Part shown: in pieces, positions 1 through 12,601 of the stretch
Layout of the letters: every line of letters begins with the position of its first letter
Position numbering within the stretch: the first letter of the stretch is position 1
Assembly (NCBI RefSeq): GCF_036588685.1
Contig: NC_086382.1
Span: 64,042,010-64,106,009 of the forward strand
Origin: Mytilus trossulus
Lineage: Eukaryota; Mollusca; Bivalvia; Mytilida; Mytilidae
Direction of reading: 5' to 3'
Length of the DNA stretch: 64,000 bases
The notes under the pieces: model-generated
Told to the model about the DNA's origin: nothing
The model's input: only the letters and a program-made list of their open reading frames with translations
The model's database searches: none
Translations under genes and position numbers: made by a program

Positions 1-78
1 TCAACTTTTGTCTTTCGCGTAACAGGTAAGGAAGCATCGTGCGTTTTATTCATTATTCTATTATTAACAAAAACATAC

Positions 79-465
79 CTCTATATATCATTATACAGTA
101 TCCTCTGGTAAAATTACCACCAACAAATCTTGATTTCAGTTCAATAACGCTATTGTTTTCTAGAACAATTTTTCGCTTGTCAGAACCATTGTTACATTGA
201 ATTGGGTCCAGATGTCTTCTCAATCCTGTAACTTGAGGATAATCAACATCAATAGCTAGTCCACAGGTCGGAGTCGATGGAACCGCACTTGGTTGATTCT
301 TGAATCTTTTCATTTGTACAGAGTAATTGCGAGTATTATTTATCAGACTGACACGACATGTACAGTTAGCTTTCTGTTTTACCACACGTACAATTACACT
401 GTCTTTCAAGTTCCTTCCGTCTTCACTGTCTTCAACTGCGAAGTCGCCTGTACACATGTCTGCCA
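79..465 (-). CDS. L5 CUB-like exon, six cysteines
   Basis: A 387 bp exon (129 codons), phase 1-1, CATTTAG acceptor and AGAG|GTATGT donor. Opens V-A-D-M-C-T-G-D and keeps all six Cys (M-C-T, N-C-T-C-R-V, T-C-G-L-A-I, I-Q-C, G-Y-C). Ends G-G-N-F-T-R-G-Y-C-I-M-I-Y-R. Sequons N-C-T, N-Y-S, N-G-S and N-F-T. Intact, with no stop. Confidence 0.8.
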
Positions 466-2009
466 CTAAATGAAGAAATCATCGGTAAATGTGAGTATAT
501 AAAAAGTGTTTTATTTCATGTGAATCATATCTGAAACAGGAATGATTTTATAATGAATATGTTCAAAAATGGAACTTCTATTATTTTAATTCTCGCTCAT
601 AAATTCGTCCGAATTGAATACATTTCAAAGTTTTCTACATGACGACTAAATAAGAGGCAAGCCAAAATGTAGACTAGGTCTGCTTGTAGTAACTTGTTAT
701 TTTCTGTGCGATGCAACATTTAATAAAGATAATAAAACAATAACAAACATCCCTAAACAATCACACATTTAGCTATTCTAGACTTAATCATAATAAATAA
801 CGCAAATAATATACTATGCATAACGTGTTGAACTTAGAAGTTACTGCGAGCACCTCGATGCATACGTTACTATACAAGTATCGGACTTATTTATGACTAT
901 AGAACCCTAGGCCTATGGAATACCTGTGCAGTACTAACCAAAGACCTATAATTAGATAATAATCAAACTAGTTCTACAAACTAGTTCTACTGTAACTAAA
1001 GATAGAAATAGATGAGGGAAAATCCAAATATTTAGGAATATAAATAAATTACTTAATGGTTATTAATTCCAACCGATTCTGTTCGAAGTAAAAAGCTGAT
1101 AATCGCGAAAAAAAATGTTATACTTTTGCCGTTATATTAATTTCTGTAAAACACAAAAAGATATGTTGCAACGTTGTAAATATAACGGAATTTGATGCGA
1201 CTGTCAGACAAGTAAGAAGTTTAGCACTATAAAACCAGGTTCAATCCACCTTTTTCTACATTTGAAAATGCCTGTTCTCAGTCAGGAATACGACAGTTGT
1301 TGTCTTTTCGTTTGATGTGTGTTATCATTTGATTTTGCCTTTGATTAGGAACTTTCCGTTTTAATTTTTCCTCAGAGTTCAGTATTTTTGTGATTTTACT
1401 TTTTGCTAGAATTTATAAAAAGTCCGTATCTGTCAAATCATTATGAGCTTTGATTAAATCTAAGCAGAACACTAGTTTATCGGATCAATTTGATGATGGC
1501 TATCGATATACAACTCCGAATGATGTACATTTCGTCCATGACAACGGACGTATGTGATTTCTTTAATAATTAAAAAAAAACACTTACATTTCACCAGACA
1601 ATATTCTATATGTCAAATTTCATTACATTCTGAAATTTACATAAAGTCTTAAAATGTCTGACACAGACAAAGGACATATGACGTCATACAGGAATATGCA
1701 AAAGACTAGACTAATTTCGCTGAATTTTTAATATACACATTGAGTGTTGTCCATAAGATAAATAGGTTTGTTAACTTGTGAAAATTGGATATCGCTTGAT
1801 ATCAACTTTCGGTATCTAATCAAAATGGTAATACTTAACTCGCCGTTTATTATTATATTGAAATCAAATAACTCTAATTGATATAAATCGATATCCCATT
1901 TTCACTCATTATGAAATCTATAATTATAACAGTGTGATGGTCTGAAAACAAAACTTCTATTGTCTGACCAATACACACTTCTGATAGAAAAAGAAATTTT
2001 AAGATTTAC
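466..2009. other. L5 intron 2
   Basis: AT-rich; a family E repeat lies at about 1190-1400. Nothing else recognised. Confidence 0.5.
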
Positions 2010-2069
2010 CTATATTATCATCATACTTAGTGCCTTTCAGTGAACACGGGTCATCTACAGCGCCCAACT
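2010..2069 (-). CDS. L5 short acidic exon (D-D-P-C-S)
   Basis: A 60 bp exon, phase 1-1: E-L-G-A-V-D-D-P-C-S-L-K-G-T-K-Y-D-D-N-I. TTTTTCAG acceptor, ATATAG|GTAAAT donor. Two codons longer than in L2 and L3, same single Cys and the same terminal Ile. Confidence 0.7.
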
Positions 2070-2134
2070 CTGAAAAATATAATGCATCCCATCATCGTAT
2101 ATGTAAAAGAAAAAGTAAAAAAATCTAAAAGATT

Positions 2135-2345
2135 ACGGTAGCCACATGTGGAGTAGGATCTGAGTACTCCTCCGGAGCACCCCCAGTTTTTGGTAAGGTA
2201 CGTGTTGCTAAGTCTTTAGTTTTTATGTTGTGTCTTCTGTACTATTATTTGTCTGGGTTTTTTTTAGCCATGGCGTTGTCAGTTTATTTTCAATCTATGA
2301 GTTTAAATGTCCCTCTGGTTTCTTTCGTCCCTCTTTTTTTAATTT
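2135..2345. repeat. Family C repeat
   Basis: GCCACATGTGGAGTAGGATCTG ... GTCCCTCTGGTTTCTTTCGTCC is the complement of the unit at 2970-3185. It lies just upstream (gene sense) of the L5 short exon. Confidence 0.6.
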
Positions 2346-2969
2346 GATATCTGTAATGCATTAAAATTCAGAACGGTTTTCGTTAATTATTGCGATTGTT
2401 TAACAATCGACAGAAATGCTTTTAAAGAAAATGATGTGTAAAGATGATACCATCAAATATTAAAACTGAAAACTGAAAATAATCTTGTTGATACCCATTT
2501 TGTTGTTATTAAGGTTTTTAATTTATGTATATTCAATATTTTATTTAAGATTTCTTATTTCAGTATCCCCATTCATATTCCCATTTTACTGTCTATGGTT
2601 ACATAGTTAATGGTCAAACAGTTTGTACCTAGAATGGCTTTGTATTCTGAAAGTGTTTACCTCAGCCTGAATGTAGAATACGAAGTTATCAATGAGAAAC
2701 TATAAAAGAAGCGTGACTGGGTAGGTCAAGATAGTAAGCGTCACATGTTATCATTGCGTCATCCGCCATGCAAATTCAAATTCAGTTAACACGTAACATT
2801 GAAGATAAGACACGATGGGTAATTCCATAGACCAGACGAGAATTGTAGTATTTAACGATCGAAAACCGCATACACATGTCACAAGTGAGTATCTAGGCTC
2901 TGACGTTGTCTATCATCTTTATTACGAGTTGTATTTTTTTTTAAATTTGTATATGTGTCAACATTTACT

Positions 2970-3185
2970 AATAAAAGAGGGGCAAAAGATACAAGAGGGA
3001 CAGTCAAACTCCTAGATCGAAAATTAACTGGCAATGCCTTGGCTTTAAAAGAAATAGCGCACAGAATACACCATAGAAAAATAAAGACTAAGCAACAAGA
3101 ACCCAACCAAAAACTTGAGGTGATATATGGTGCTCCGGGATGGACAGCATATCGTGCTCCATAGGTGGCACCCGTCGTGTTGCTC
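2970..3185. repeat. Family C repeat
   Basis: AATAAAAGAGGGGCAAAAGAT, GAGGGACAGTCAAACTC, AACCCAACCAAAAACTTGAGG, TGGCACCCGTCGTGTTGCT. Other copies occur at about 11690-11870, 20630-20790, 36775-37020 and 45670-45895. Confidence 0.65.
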
Positions 3186-3819
3186 TTGTTATTAAAACCC
3201 TGTTACAAGTCTATTATAAGTTATAAGTGTCACATTCGTGAAAAGGTAACGGGATTGTAGTTATGACATAAACTACATATCCGATATCATCAATAAAACG
3301 GTCAACCAACTCGTGATGACGTCCGTAAAATTTACGAAGGGATGATTTCATTTTCACTTATTTCACACTTATCTCACAACATTTAGAACTCTATGTTTAA
3401 AAGCTTCTTTGTAAGCAGCAACCCTCCATCAAGGAAATCATAGTAGGAAATACAAGCCCGGGAATATCGTATCAATTGGGAGATATATAGTCCGTTTTAA
3501 GCGCTGCTAATATGTTGGTACATAGAAATGTAAATGTAACAATTCGGAAGCTGAAAGCATCTCTTTTGTCTTTTTTGTTTTTGTTTACAGCCGATCCTCA
3601 TTGACAATTTTAGATGTTAGTAAAAATATGAGGCCGATTTAACTGCATCTGTTGTATCCTTTATCTCTTGTTCTAAGGGATAGATGCGTTCAACATAGTC
3701 ACCAAATTTTGAATTATTTGGTTAGAGAATATTATCTATATTGCGGAAAGTAGAGTTAAAAGACATAGTGTATGCCCTTATATTTTTTACAGTTAGGGTT
3801 TTTTTGCTTAAAAAGTCTT

Positions 3820-4359
3820 AAATGCATGATTTTTTTATTAGTTGTTAGTGGCTTTGAACTAGCTGTCAGATAACTGCGAGTACTCTCAGATCTGTTCATT
3901 GCGTCTTTTTGTGTCGGGATGTATAGGTACCCGGCCACGTCCACTTGTATTTTTGTCCATCTGATGAGTTAAGCCTTTTTCAACTGATTTATATAGTTCG
4001 TTCTAATGTTGTACTGTTATACCACTGTCCCAGGTTAGGGGAGGGTTGGGACCCCGCAACATTATTTATGTATGTGCCTGTCCCAAGTCAGGAGCCTGTA
4101 ATTCAATGGGTGTCGTTTGTTTATGTGTTACATATTTGTTTTTTATGTTCATTTTTTAAAATAAATAAGGCCGTTAGTTTTCTCGTTTGAATAGTTTTAC
4201 ATTGTTTTATCGGGGCATATTATAGCTGACTATGCGGTATGGGCTTTGCTCATTGTTGAAGGCCGTACGGTGACCTATAGTTGTTAATGTCTGTATCATT
4301 TTGGTCTTTTGTGGATAGTTGTCTCATTGGCAATCATACCACATCTTCTTTTTTATATT
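3820..4359. repeat. Interspersed repeat family A, near full length
   Basis: About 540 bp from CATGATTTTTTTATTAG to ACCACATCTTCTTTTTTATA. Landmarks: GTACCCGGCCACGTCCACTTG, CCCAAGTCAGGAGCCTGTAA and ATGCGGTATGGGCTTTGCTC. Other copies in this window are listed separately. The near-identical wording of copies is typical of a mussel MITE-like repeat. No conserved ORF. Confidence 0.75.
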
Positions 4360-4441
4360 GCTAGTAATCGTAATTTTTCGTCCATTGTTTGGTGTTATCC
4401 TTTTGGCGTGCACATATATTTACCCGCCATTATCGTAGTAT

Positions 4442-6463
4442 CACTAAAAACTGCTCGGAGTCTGAATTGACCAGTTGTTGTGCTCGACCAGTAAAATTGA
4501 GCACATATTTTACTCGACTAGTCTTGACATTGTCTCGACTGTACTTAACTGTACTTAAGTGTACTGGACTAGGTCTCGACTTTACTTAATTAGTCTGATA
4601 CAGTACTTGATGAGCTTGGTGTAGTCTAGAATGGTCTTGACCAGTGCTCGACCTGTCTCGTCCTGTCTCGACTAGTCTCGACTTTGTCTCAACCAGTCTT
4701 GACCTGCCTCAACTAGTCTTGATCTTTAAATTTAGTTTTGACAGGTGTAAATCAGCCCATCTATTTAAATTAAATATTGATCTTACAAAATTCAAGCTAA
4801 TTTGGTAGTTTGATTCATTGCTGTGAAATGAAAGAATTAGGTAAAAAAAAATATTATTTGAATTCAGATAGGCATCTTTAATTTTTTTATAACATTTTCA
4901 AATCAACTTGGATTTTCATCAAACTATGCAGCTATCTTAGATATACATTTAGCTTACTGAATCCCAGGTCATTTTGTTTTTTGTCGATTGCTGTCAAATT
5001 CAAGAAATTAAATTACTCTAGGTTAAAAAAGCTAGATTTTGCAGCTCGGACAAAATAGAGATAGTTACATGTAACACTTGAAATTTTTTTAATAACTTTT
5101 TTATATCAACTTGGATTTTCATCAAACTATACAGCTACCTTACTGAAAGCCAGGTTGTTATGAAGTTTGGTGTATAGCTGTCAATTTAAGAATCAAATTA
5201 ATCTAGGTCAAAAGAACTAGAATTTGCAGTTCAGACTATATTCAGATAGTAAGTACACTTTAATTTCTTTTAATAATTTGTCAAATCAACTTGGATTTTC
5301 GTCAAACTATACAGCTACATGTACCTTTGTGATATATTAATCAAACTTCATAACAACATGGGTTTCAGTTAGATTATTATATCACCAAGGTAGCTGTATA
5401 GTTTGATGAAAATCCAAGTTGATTTAAAAAAGTTATTAAAAAAATCAAAGTGTACTATCTCTATTTTTTCTAAACTTCAAATTCTAGCTTTTTTAACCTA
5501 GATTAATTTAATTCTTAAATTTGACAGCAATGCAACAAAAAACAAAATGACCTGAGATTCAGTAAGCTTAATATATATCTAAGATAGCTGCACAGTTTGA
5601 TGAAAATCCAAGTTGATTTGAAAAAGTTATTAAAAAAATTAAAGTGTTCTATCTCTGTTTTGTCCGAATTGCAAATCCTAGCTTTTTTTACCAAGATTAA
5701 TTTAATTCTTAAAGTTGAGAGCAATACAACAAAAACAAAATGACCTGGGATTCAGTAAGCTTAATATATATCTAAGATAGCTGGGTAGTTTGATGAAAAT
5801 CTAAGTTGATTTGAAAAAAGTTATTAAAAAATCAAAGTGTACTATCTCTGTTTTGTCCGAGTTGCAAATTCTAGGTTTTGACCTAGATTAATTTTATTCT
5901 TAAATTAGACAGCAATACAACAAAAAGCAAAACTGACATGGGATTCAGTAAGCTTAATATATATCTAAGATAGCTGAATAGTTTGATGAAAATCCAAGCT
6001 GATTTGAAAAAGTTATAAAAAAAAATAAAGATGCCTATCTGAATTTAAATAATAATTTTCATTTTTACCTATTGTAAAATTAAATTCTTTAATTTCACAG
6101 CAATGAATCAAACTAGCAAATAAGCTTTTGTAAGCTAAATATTTTATTTAGTTAGATGGGCTGATTTACACCAGTCAAAACGAAATTTGAAGGTCAAGAC
6201 TAGTCGAGACAGGTCGAGCCTGGTCGAGACTAGTCAAGACAGGTCGAGACTAATCGAGACAGGTCGAGTCTTGGTCAAGACCATTTCAGACTACACCAAA
6301 ATCATCAAGTACTGAATCAGACTAATTAAGTAAAGTCGAGACCTAGTTGAGTACACTTAGGTACAGTCGAGACAATGTCGAGACTACTGGAGTAAAATGT
6401 GTGCTCGATTTTACTGGTCGAGCACAAAAACTGGTCAATTCAGACTCTGAGCAGTTTGTAGTG
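4442..6463. mobile_element. 2.0 kb palindromic CACTA-terminated element
   Basis: The left end CACTAAAAACTGCTCGGAG (4442) and right end (complement of CACTACAAACTGCTCAGAG, ending 6463) start two arms of nearly 1 kb that are complementary almost to the centre. Outer parts carry repeats of TCGACTAGTCTTGAC-type words (4480-4730 and 6190-6440). Inner parts carry about 190 bp repeats containing AAATCCAAGTTGATTT. The flanks are TAT at left and TAA at right, an imperfect 3 bp target duplication. No ORF. It would form a huge hairpin. It lies in L5 intron 1. Confidence 0.8.
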
Positions 6464-6612
6464 TAAGCTAAAATCACTTTTTTAATTCTTGAATACTAGT
6501 GAATGTTTTTGAGACAAGAACAAAAGTGAAATAATAGAAGTTTCAATTTGATCATATTCAAGCTAAAATAATTCCTGTTGTAATGATTTTGTTTTTCTAT
6601 TTTTACCTTTTA

Positions 6613-7985
6613 TTAAATTGAGAATGGAAATTGGGAATGTGTCAAAAAGACATTAACCCTACCATAGAACAGACAACAACAGAAGGTCGCCAATGCAGCG
6701 AGAAATTCCCGCACCCGGAGGCGTCCTTCACCTGGCCCCTAAACAAAGTATATACTAGTTCAATGATAATGAACGCCATACTAAACTCCAAATTGTAAAC
6801 AAGAAACTAAAATTAAAAATAATGCAAGACTAACAAAGGCCAGAGGCTCCTGACTTGGGACAGGCGGGAAAATGCGTTGGGGTTAAACATGTTTATGAGA
6901 TCTAAACACTCCCCTATACCTCTAGCCAATGTAGAAAAGTAAACGCATAACTAGCAGTTAACTGACATGCCAGCTCAAGACTTTAAAACTGATTAAAATA
7001 TTATGTCTTCATCATATGACTATCAGGCACAATCCTTCCCGTTAGTTGTTTAGTGTCATACCATCATAACATATATGAGAAGAACATAACCCGTGTCATG
7101 CCAACAACTGGTTTTTAAATGAATGTGTTTAGTTCCGATGCAAAGACCCTACAAGTAAATCAATATTAACGCCAAAATATGCAATCTTTAATGACCTGAC
7201 AACAGTATCGTAACTATATCCCTTCTTAATAAGTCTATTTAAAGGTTTTGTTAGCTTCTGAGGTGAATACTGACATTTTTGTGCTTTATAAAGAATATTT
7301 CCATAAAAAAAAATGGATGTGAAATACCTGAACGTATAAGAAGTCTGCATTTTGAGCTATCTTTACGAATAATGTCCTTATACCGATGATAAAATTTAGT
7401 AAATGTTTTGACAAATTTGTGATATCGAAAACCCTGTTTCAGTAATAAAAAGATTTCTCTCGTTAAAATCTAAAACATTGTTACATGCACGAGCAAATCG
7501 TACAAGTTGAGATATATAAACACCGTAAGATGGTGACAAGGGAACGTCACCATCTAAAAATGGATAATTAACGATAGGAAATGAAAAATCATCTCTTTTA
7601 TCATAAATTTTAGAACTAAGCTTTCCGTTAATGATATAAATATCAAGATCGAGGAAAGGGCAGTGGTCATTGTTAGTAGTAGCTTTATTTAAAGTAAGTT
7701 CAACAGGATAAATTTCTTTAGTATACATACTGAAGTCGTCATTATTGATAGCCAAAATATCATTCAAATATATAAAAGTATTATTAAATTTGTGTATCAG
7801 ATGTTGTTTCGATGGGTCTTTGCAGATTTTTGTCATAAATTGTAACTCATAGCAATACAAAAACAGGTCCGCAATAAGAGGTGCATATATATGTCTGTTT
7901 TGATTACAAATTGTTATCAAAATGATGGACTCTAATGCCATTGTCGTACAAGTGAGAGGTTTGTCTATCTATAAAATCAGGTCAA
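6613..7985 (-). mobile_element. 5'-truncated retroelement copy with reverse-transcriptase remnant
   Basis: On the minus strand the 3' part of a reverse transcriptase ORF (7985 down to about 7130) is followed by a long 3' region that ends near 6613 in the same CCATTTCCATTCTCAATTT sequence as the repeats at 21169-21892 and 38053-38626. I infer one retroelement family with this 3' end. Whether it is Penelope-like or another non-LTR type cannot be settled here. Confidence 0.65.
7129..7941 (-). pseudogene. Reverse transcriptase fragment, frameshifted
   Basis: Translated blocks: K-C-K-D/I-C-K-D-P-S-K-Q-H-L-I, then the catalytic region F-I-Y-L-N-D-I-L-A-I-N (a Y-L-D-D box with Asp changed to Asn), F-L-D-L-D-I-Y-I, K-I-Y-D-K-R-D-D-F-S-F, and S-Y-G-V-Y-I-S-Q-L-V-R-F-A-R. 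Frame shifts follow near 7435-7450 and again near 7310, after which S-P-Q-K-L-T-K-P-L-N-R-L-I-K-K-G-Y-S-Y continues. Not functional. Confidence 0.75.
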
Positions 7986-7989
7986 ATTA

Positions 7990-10900
7990 GCATTTTTCTT
8001 ACATATAAAGGACGTTTCGGTAAGAAGTCATGAATATATCTGTTCAAATTGAAAAAGGAATTGAGGGATTGTTAATAAGACAACAATCCGACTTCGACAT
8101 AGCGAAAAAAATCCCGCCTTCAGAGGCGGGCTTCGGCTGTCCTCTTACAAAATTCTGTACTTGTTGAGTGGAAATGGCCGTCAAAAATAATTCCAAAACA
8201 TATATTTTAATGAACTCAAATTAAATTAACTTAAATTGTTTTTCATTCGCTTAGTGTGTTTGAGATTTTCATTTTTTCGTTTTGAATTTTGCATGGAGGT
8301 ATTTTAGTATTTCAATACTTTAGGACACATTCACGTCGTATCAGTCATCGAATAGGTGACAACTACAATGAAACGTATGTTTATTCGATTTCAATTGTTT
8401 TTGTTATTACTCTGTTTGCGAAGTGTTTCGAAAAGAAGATTATTTGGTAAAATATGTCCAAATAGTGTGAATCGAGATATATTAATGAAATAGATGTGTG
8501 TTCAAAATCTATGTTACTTTTGAAACTTTTGAAATCAACAAATAGAAAGTTAAAAACATCACCTTCAACCCTATATAAACATATCAAGCCACTAAACCCA
8601 AGAGATATGATGTCAATCAAAAGTTTGATATGATACCATCCTCGATATATTTGTTAAATGAAGACGCTGCTTTTGTCGTTCGTTTTAGGATTTTTATAAG
8701 GTTTACGTGTCGAGTGAACAGAGGGATGTTTTTATTGTCAATTTTCTGTTGAAGAAGACGAGAAGGGTGGATTTTTTTATTTTATAAACTGTTTTGTTTA
8801 TGATGTACATGTAAGCGTTTATCTGGGATCCCAAGATTTGCTGCGAATTTCATCTTTTAAAGTTTTGCATTTACGAAAAATATAATTCGATGCTTTGTCT
8901 GCAGGAGCACAAACATATTTCTTGTAAATTGATTATAATGCATTCAAAACCTAGGGTTACTTGAATGGTAATCCATCTTCTCTTGTCAAATCGTAGATGC
9001 ATGACCGAACTCGTTTTTTTTCGTTTCAGTTAAAGTGTCCTGTATAAAGTCATCTGTCTCGTTCTTCATAAATTTGCTGACATACAGCGGTTCAACTCCA
9101 TCAATCAATAACCTGAAGTTCTTCTTTAAGTTAATTGGCTAGATAATTCAATATATTCGGCTATCAACATCAGTTATTCATTGTTCCTGGTTATAGCATA
9201 TCCAGCGGCTATTAGTTAATGAACAGAGCAATCAGGACGTTTACATTTTACTTCCTTTTTATTATATTCAGATAAAAGGTTGATAACGAATAAAGTGATA
9301 TAAATAGTAATGCTCATCACCTTTTAAAAGACTCATGACAATGACATAATCAAATAACATCATAGAATCAGGCATGCCGTTAGTTTTCTCGTTTGAAATG
9401 TTATATATATTCGTCATGTCGTAGCCCTTTTAAGCTGGCTTCGAGGTATGGGTTTTACAATTTGTCCATACAATGACCTTTTTAATTTCTGTTTTATTCA
9501 GTCTCCTTTGGAGAGTTGTCTCTGGTAATAAGACCATATCTGCTTATTTTTATATAAAACTAATGGACGTTGTTCATTGTAGAACACACACTAACACGTC
9601 TAACAGCAAGTCACACTGTTCCATTAATCATTTAGCGACCACATTTTTTAAATTTTTTAAACTTGTTAGTACAATTACGACGATAGCAAAACAATGGGCT
9701 AATGGGACTGAGGCTATCATAAAACAAATTGTGAAAAACATATTAGACTCGTAAGTCCTACATATATTAGACTCTGATCAACGTCCGTGTATGAAATCGA
9801 CGTTTTAATCGACGTCCAAATCTGACGTCACATTCTTAGATCGACGTCTATTATTTCGATCCTCTAATCGACGCCCAATTTGACGTCATGCATTGCCAAT
9901 ATATCATTCATTAAGAAACACATCACAGTTCCAAAATGTAGATATATTTTTTTTCATTCTGTCCATGTTTACTTGTTACGGGAACAAACAGACCAAACAG
10001 TAAACGCATATAAAAACAAACACCACAAAATAAGAACCCTGTAGACTAACCACGAGTAACTGATTATACTGAAAAATAAGACATATGTGAAATGTACTGA
10101 TGATACAGAATTCAAGCCACAATTAAAGTAAACAGCGAACGTTCATCACAAGATGAAATTCCGGACTCACACTTATACAGGACAATATTGCTGATGTAAA
10201 ATTTCACATGAATCTCACAGAAAATTCAAGTGAAAATTTGGTGGAATATATAAATACCAAACAACGTTGTTTTAAACAGCAAACACAAGACATCACAAAT
10301 TTTTCAACCGGACTAGCTAAATATATGAATGTTGGATATACTAATACCATGAAACTTCGGAAGCAATGCGAATTCAAACGCAGTTAAACAGTAAGGTCGT
10401 ACGCCGACCTATAATTAATGTCTGTGTCATTAATTCTATTGTTGAGAGTTATTTCGTTAGCAATCATATCACATCTATTTTTTTATATATATATTTTCGG
10501 TAATAGGTCACGTCCGGTACTTATCAAGATGGTAAACCACAATCTAAGACGCGTTAAACATTTCCGTAGTTTGTTAAGACACATCGTATAGGTAAAGCAA
10601 TTCGTGATGATGTCCATACAAGTTAAACTGTCATTTTCAATCTTTACTTTTCATAACTCAGTTTGGGCAGTTTCTACGTAAATATCTTACTCTTGTATAT
10701 GAAAACGTAAAGTGTGAACATGCACAAGTGTAACGTAACTCCTGAGATATGTAAACACATTCAACGGGTCAAACGATAGGTTATTGGTGAGAAATTCCAA
10801 TTTGATAAATTGGAGGGCGGAATCATCTCGTTTGTCATATAATGTCTGAAGTCATCCATCACTGCAGTATTGATGAATTATAAAGGTATGAAGCAGTCCT

Positions 10901-11680
10901 TCTAGTTTGAATAGTATCCTTAATTTAAAGTTCGCTGGGATGTATGAGATATAAATATGGGTTATTCAATGATAGGACATCACCAACGATAAGAATTATT
11001 ACCTGAAGCAAGAAATGTATATCTACGATTACCATATTCATAGGACAACGTTCTGTAAAATGAGATGGTTAAGTCAATCTTTAATTTGAGCATGAGGAAT
11101 AACAGTGTAAAACGTATAAAATCGAAGGTCATAATGTTTGTGCAAAAATGGTGAGATTGTGATCTAAGATTCAGCAGTAGATCTTTAGAACTTTTACGAA
11201 TCTTTATCGACGTATTTCTGAAGACCATCTTTTACTGTCGAAAGAATAGAAGTCAGCATTTAAGAAAGTTGTCCATTATCTTTATGATTTAGCTAATACA
11301 AAGGAATATGCAGTTTTGTTCTTTATTCCAATATAGAAAAAGAAGACGTGATATGATTGCAAATGAGACAACTCTTCACGAGAGACCAAAATGACAGACA
11401 AATTAATTCCAAGGTCTTTTATGCGACATTCAAATAAATGGTTTTTACATATGAAGACAATTTTAATGGCGGCTTCATCTGCTCGAATGACATATTTGTC
11501 GTAAAAAGAATACTAAGCATCCATAACCTCGAGGTTCTTGAATGGGTTAGAAATCCATATGCTCATACTACATCGTAGTATCATAGTGCACTTCTGAATG
11601 CATTGTCGAAAAGCTTGATATATTGAGACAAAGTGTCCAGTCACTTAACAAATAGTCAGAGGAAATTTCATCTTATCAAT
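7990..11680. other. Part of L5 intron 1: no gene recognised
   Basis: Holds a short G/C hairpin (CCCGCCTTCAGAGGCGGG at 8115), a partial family A copy near 9370-9540, a cluster of ATCGACGTC words at 9775-9890, and a fragment of family A near 11335-11400. Otherwise AT-rich and unassigned. Confidence 0.45.
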
Positions 11681-11904
11681 TTAGAATCAACTTACATTGT
11701 CGGAGCACTTATAATCAACCCCAGTTTTTGGTACGGTGTGATATGTTCATTCAATCGTTTATTTATATAAAGACTTTGTATATTTTTGCTCGTCTGTTCT
11801 TCGATTATCGTGTTTGATCATGGCGTTGTTAGTTTGTCGACTTCTATGATATCTTCCGCATTTTCTCATCTATCAAATAATACAAAACAAGATTAATATA
11901 AAAA

Positions 11905-12105
11905 TGAAGATGTGGTATGATTGACAATGAGACAACTCTCCACAAGAGACCAAATTGCACAGAAATTAACAAAAAGCCCCAAAATGGCAATGTAAAACAA
12001 GTCAAACGAGAAAAATAACGGCCTTATTTATGTCCCAAAATGTAACGCATAAACAAACGACAACCACTGAATTACAAGCTCCTGACTTGGGACAGGCAAG
12101 GTGAG
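11905..12105. repeat. Family A repeat, partial
   Basis: AAGATGTGGTATGATTGACA to CTCCTGACTTGGGACAGG, with an internal deletion relative to full copies. Confidence 0.65.
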
Positions 12106-12460
12106 TTAATATAATTTGATTCTTAAGATAAGATATAGTGGTAGCAATTCATGAAAAAGTAATATGAAGAAAACATTTGACATAGACTGAACTGAAAATA
12201 AACAAAACGATATAACAAACACCGTTATTCACATGGAATAAACTATAAACAGCAGGCAAAATGCAAACAATGAGATGAAATATACTAAAAGCTTACCTGT
12301 AACAGCTCTCTATTATAGCAGTCGAAAAAGCTGAAAAAGCCTTGGCAAAACCCTGAAATCGTCAATCGGACGAACAAAAGCATATAAAGCGTTATAAACA
12401 TGATAAAAATGCATAAACAGCAGACAAAATGCAAAGACCTGGTATAGATCAAACGCTTAC

Positions 12461-12521
12461 CTGATATAACGGCAAGTAACAAAATTCTTGACAACAAATA
12501 TGTACAACTAGTAATCTTCAT
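12461..12521 (-). CDS. L5 signal-peptide exon
   Basis: ATG at 12519-12521, 20 codons: M-K-I-T-S-C-T-Y-L-L-S-R-I-L-L-L-A-V-I-S, ending ATATCAG|GTAAGC in phase 1. Good signal peptide. A TATA box (12594-12601) and a GAGGAAGT element (12557-12564) lie upstream. A second possible exon (12296-12351, TTTCAG acceptor, CAG|GTAAGC donor) follows but leaves in phase 0, which does not match the short exon, so its use is uncertain. Confidence 0.65.
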
Positions 12522-12556
12522 GTTAATTAGTGATACAAAGAACTAACTGCATTAAT

Positions 12557-12564
12557 GAGGAAGT
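12557..12564 (+). promoter_or_regulatory. GAGGAAGT (ETS/PU.1-type) element, L5
   Basis: GAGGAAGT 36-43 bp upstream of the L5 start codon. The same octamer stands at matching places in L2 and L3. It is also close to the predicted transcription start, so it might act as an initiator or 5'UTR element (ACTTCCTC in the sense direction). Confidence 0.5.
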
Positions 12565-12593
12565 ACACCGTGCAAATATAGACCGTTGTGTAA

Positions 12594-12601
12594 ATTTTAT
12601 A
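12594..12601 (-). promoter_or_regulatory. TATA box of L5
   Basis: TATAAAAT on the minus strand, 73 bp upstream of the L5 ATG. Transcription would start near 12565-12570. Confidence 0.5.

Larger units (their letters stand above)
1..12521 (-). other. Locus L5: 5' half of a receptor gene leaving the window at left
   Basis: Signal exon 12461-12521, short exon 2010-2069 and CUB-like exon 79-465 agree in phase. The PAN, stalk, TM and tail exons would lie left of position 1. The roughly 10.4 kb first intron is filled with mobile elements (palindromic CACTA-type element, retroelement copy, many short repeats). Pairing the distant signal exon with this gene rests on matching phase, orientation, the absence of a closer candidate, and the shared promoter element. 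Confidence 0.6.
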
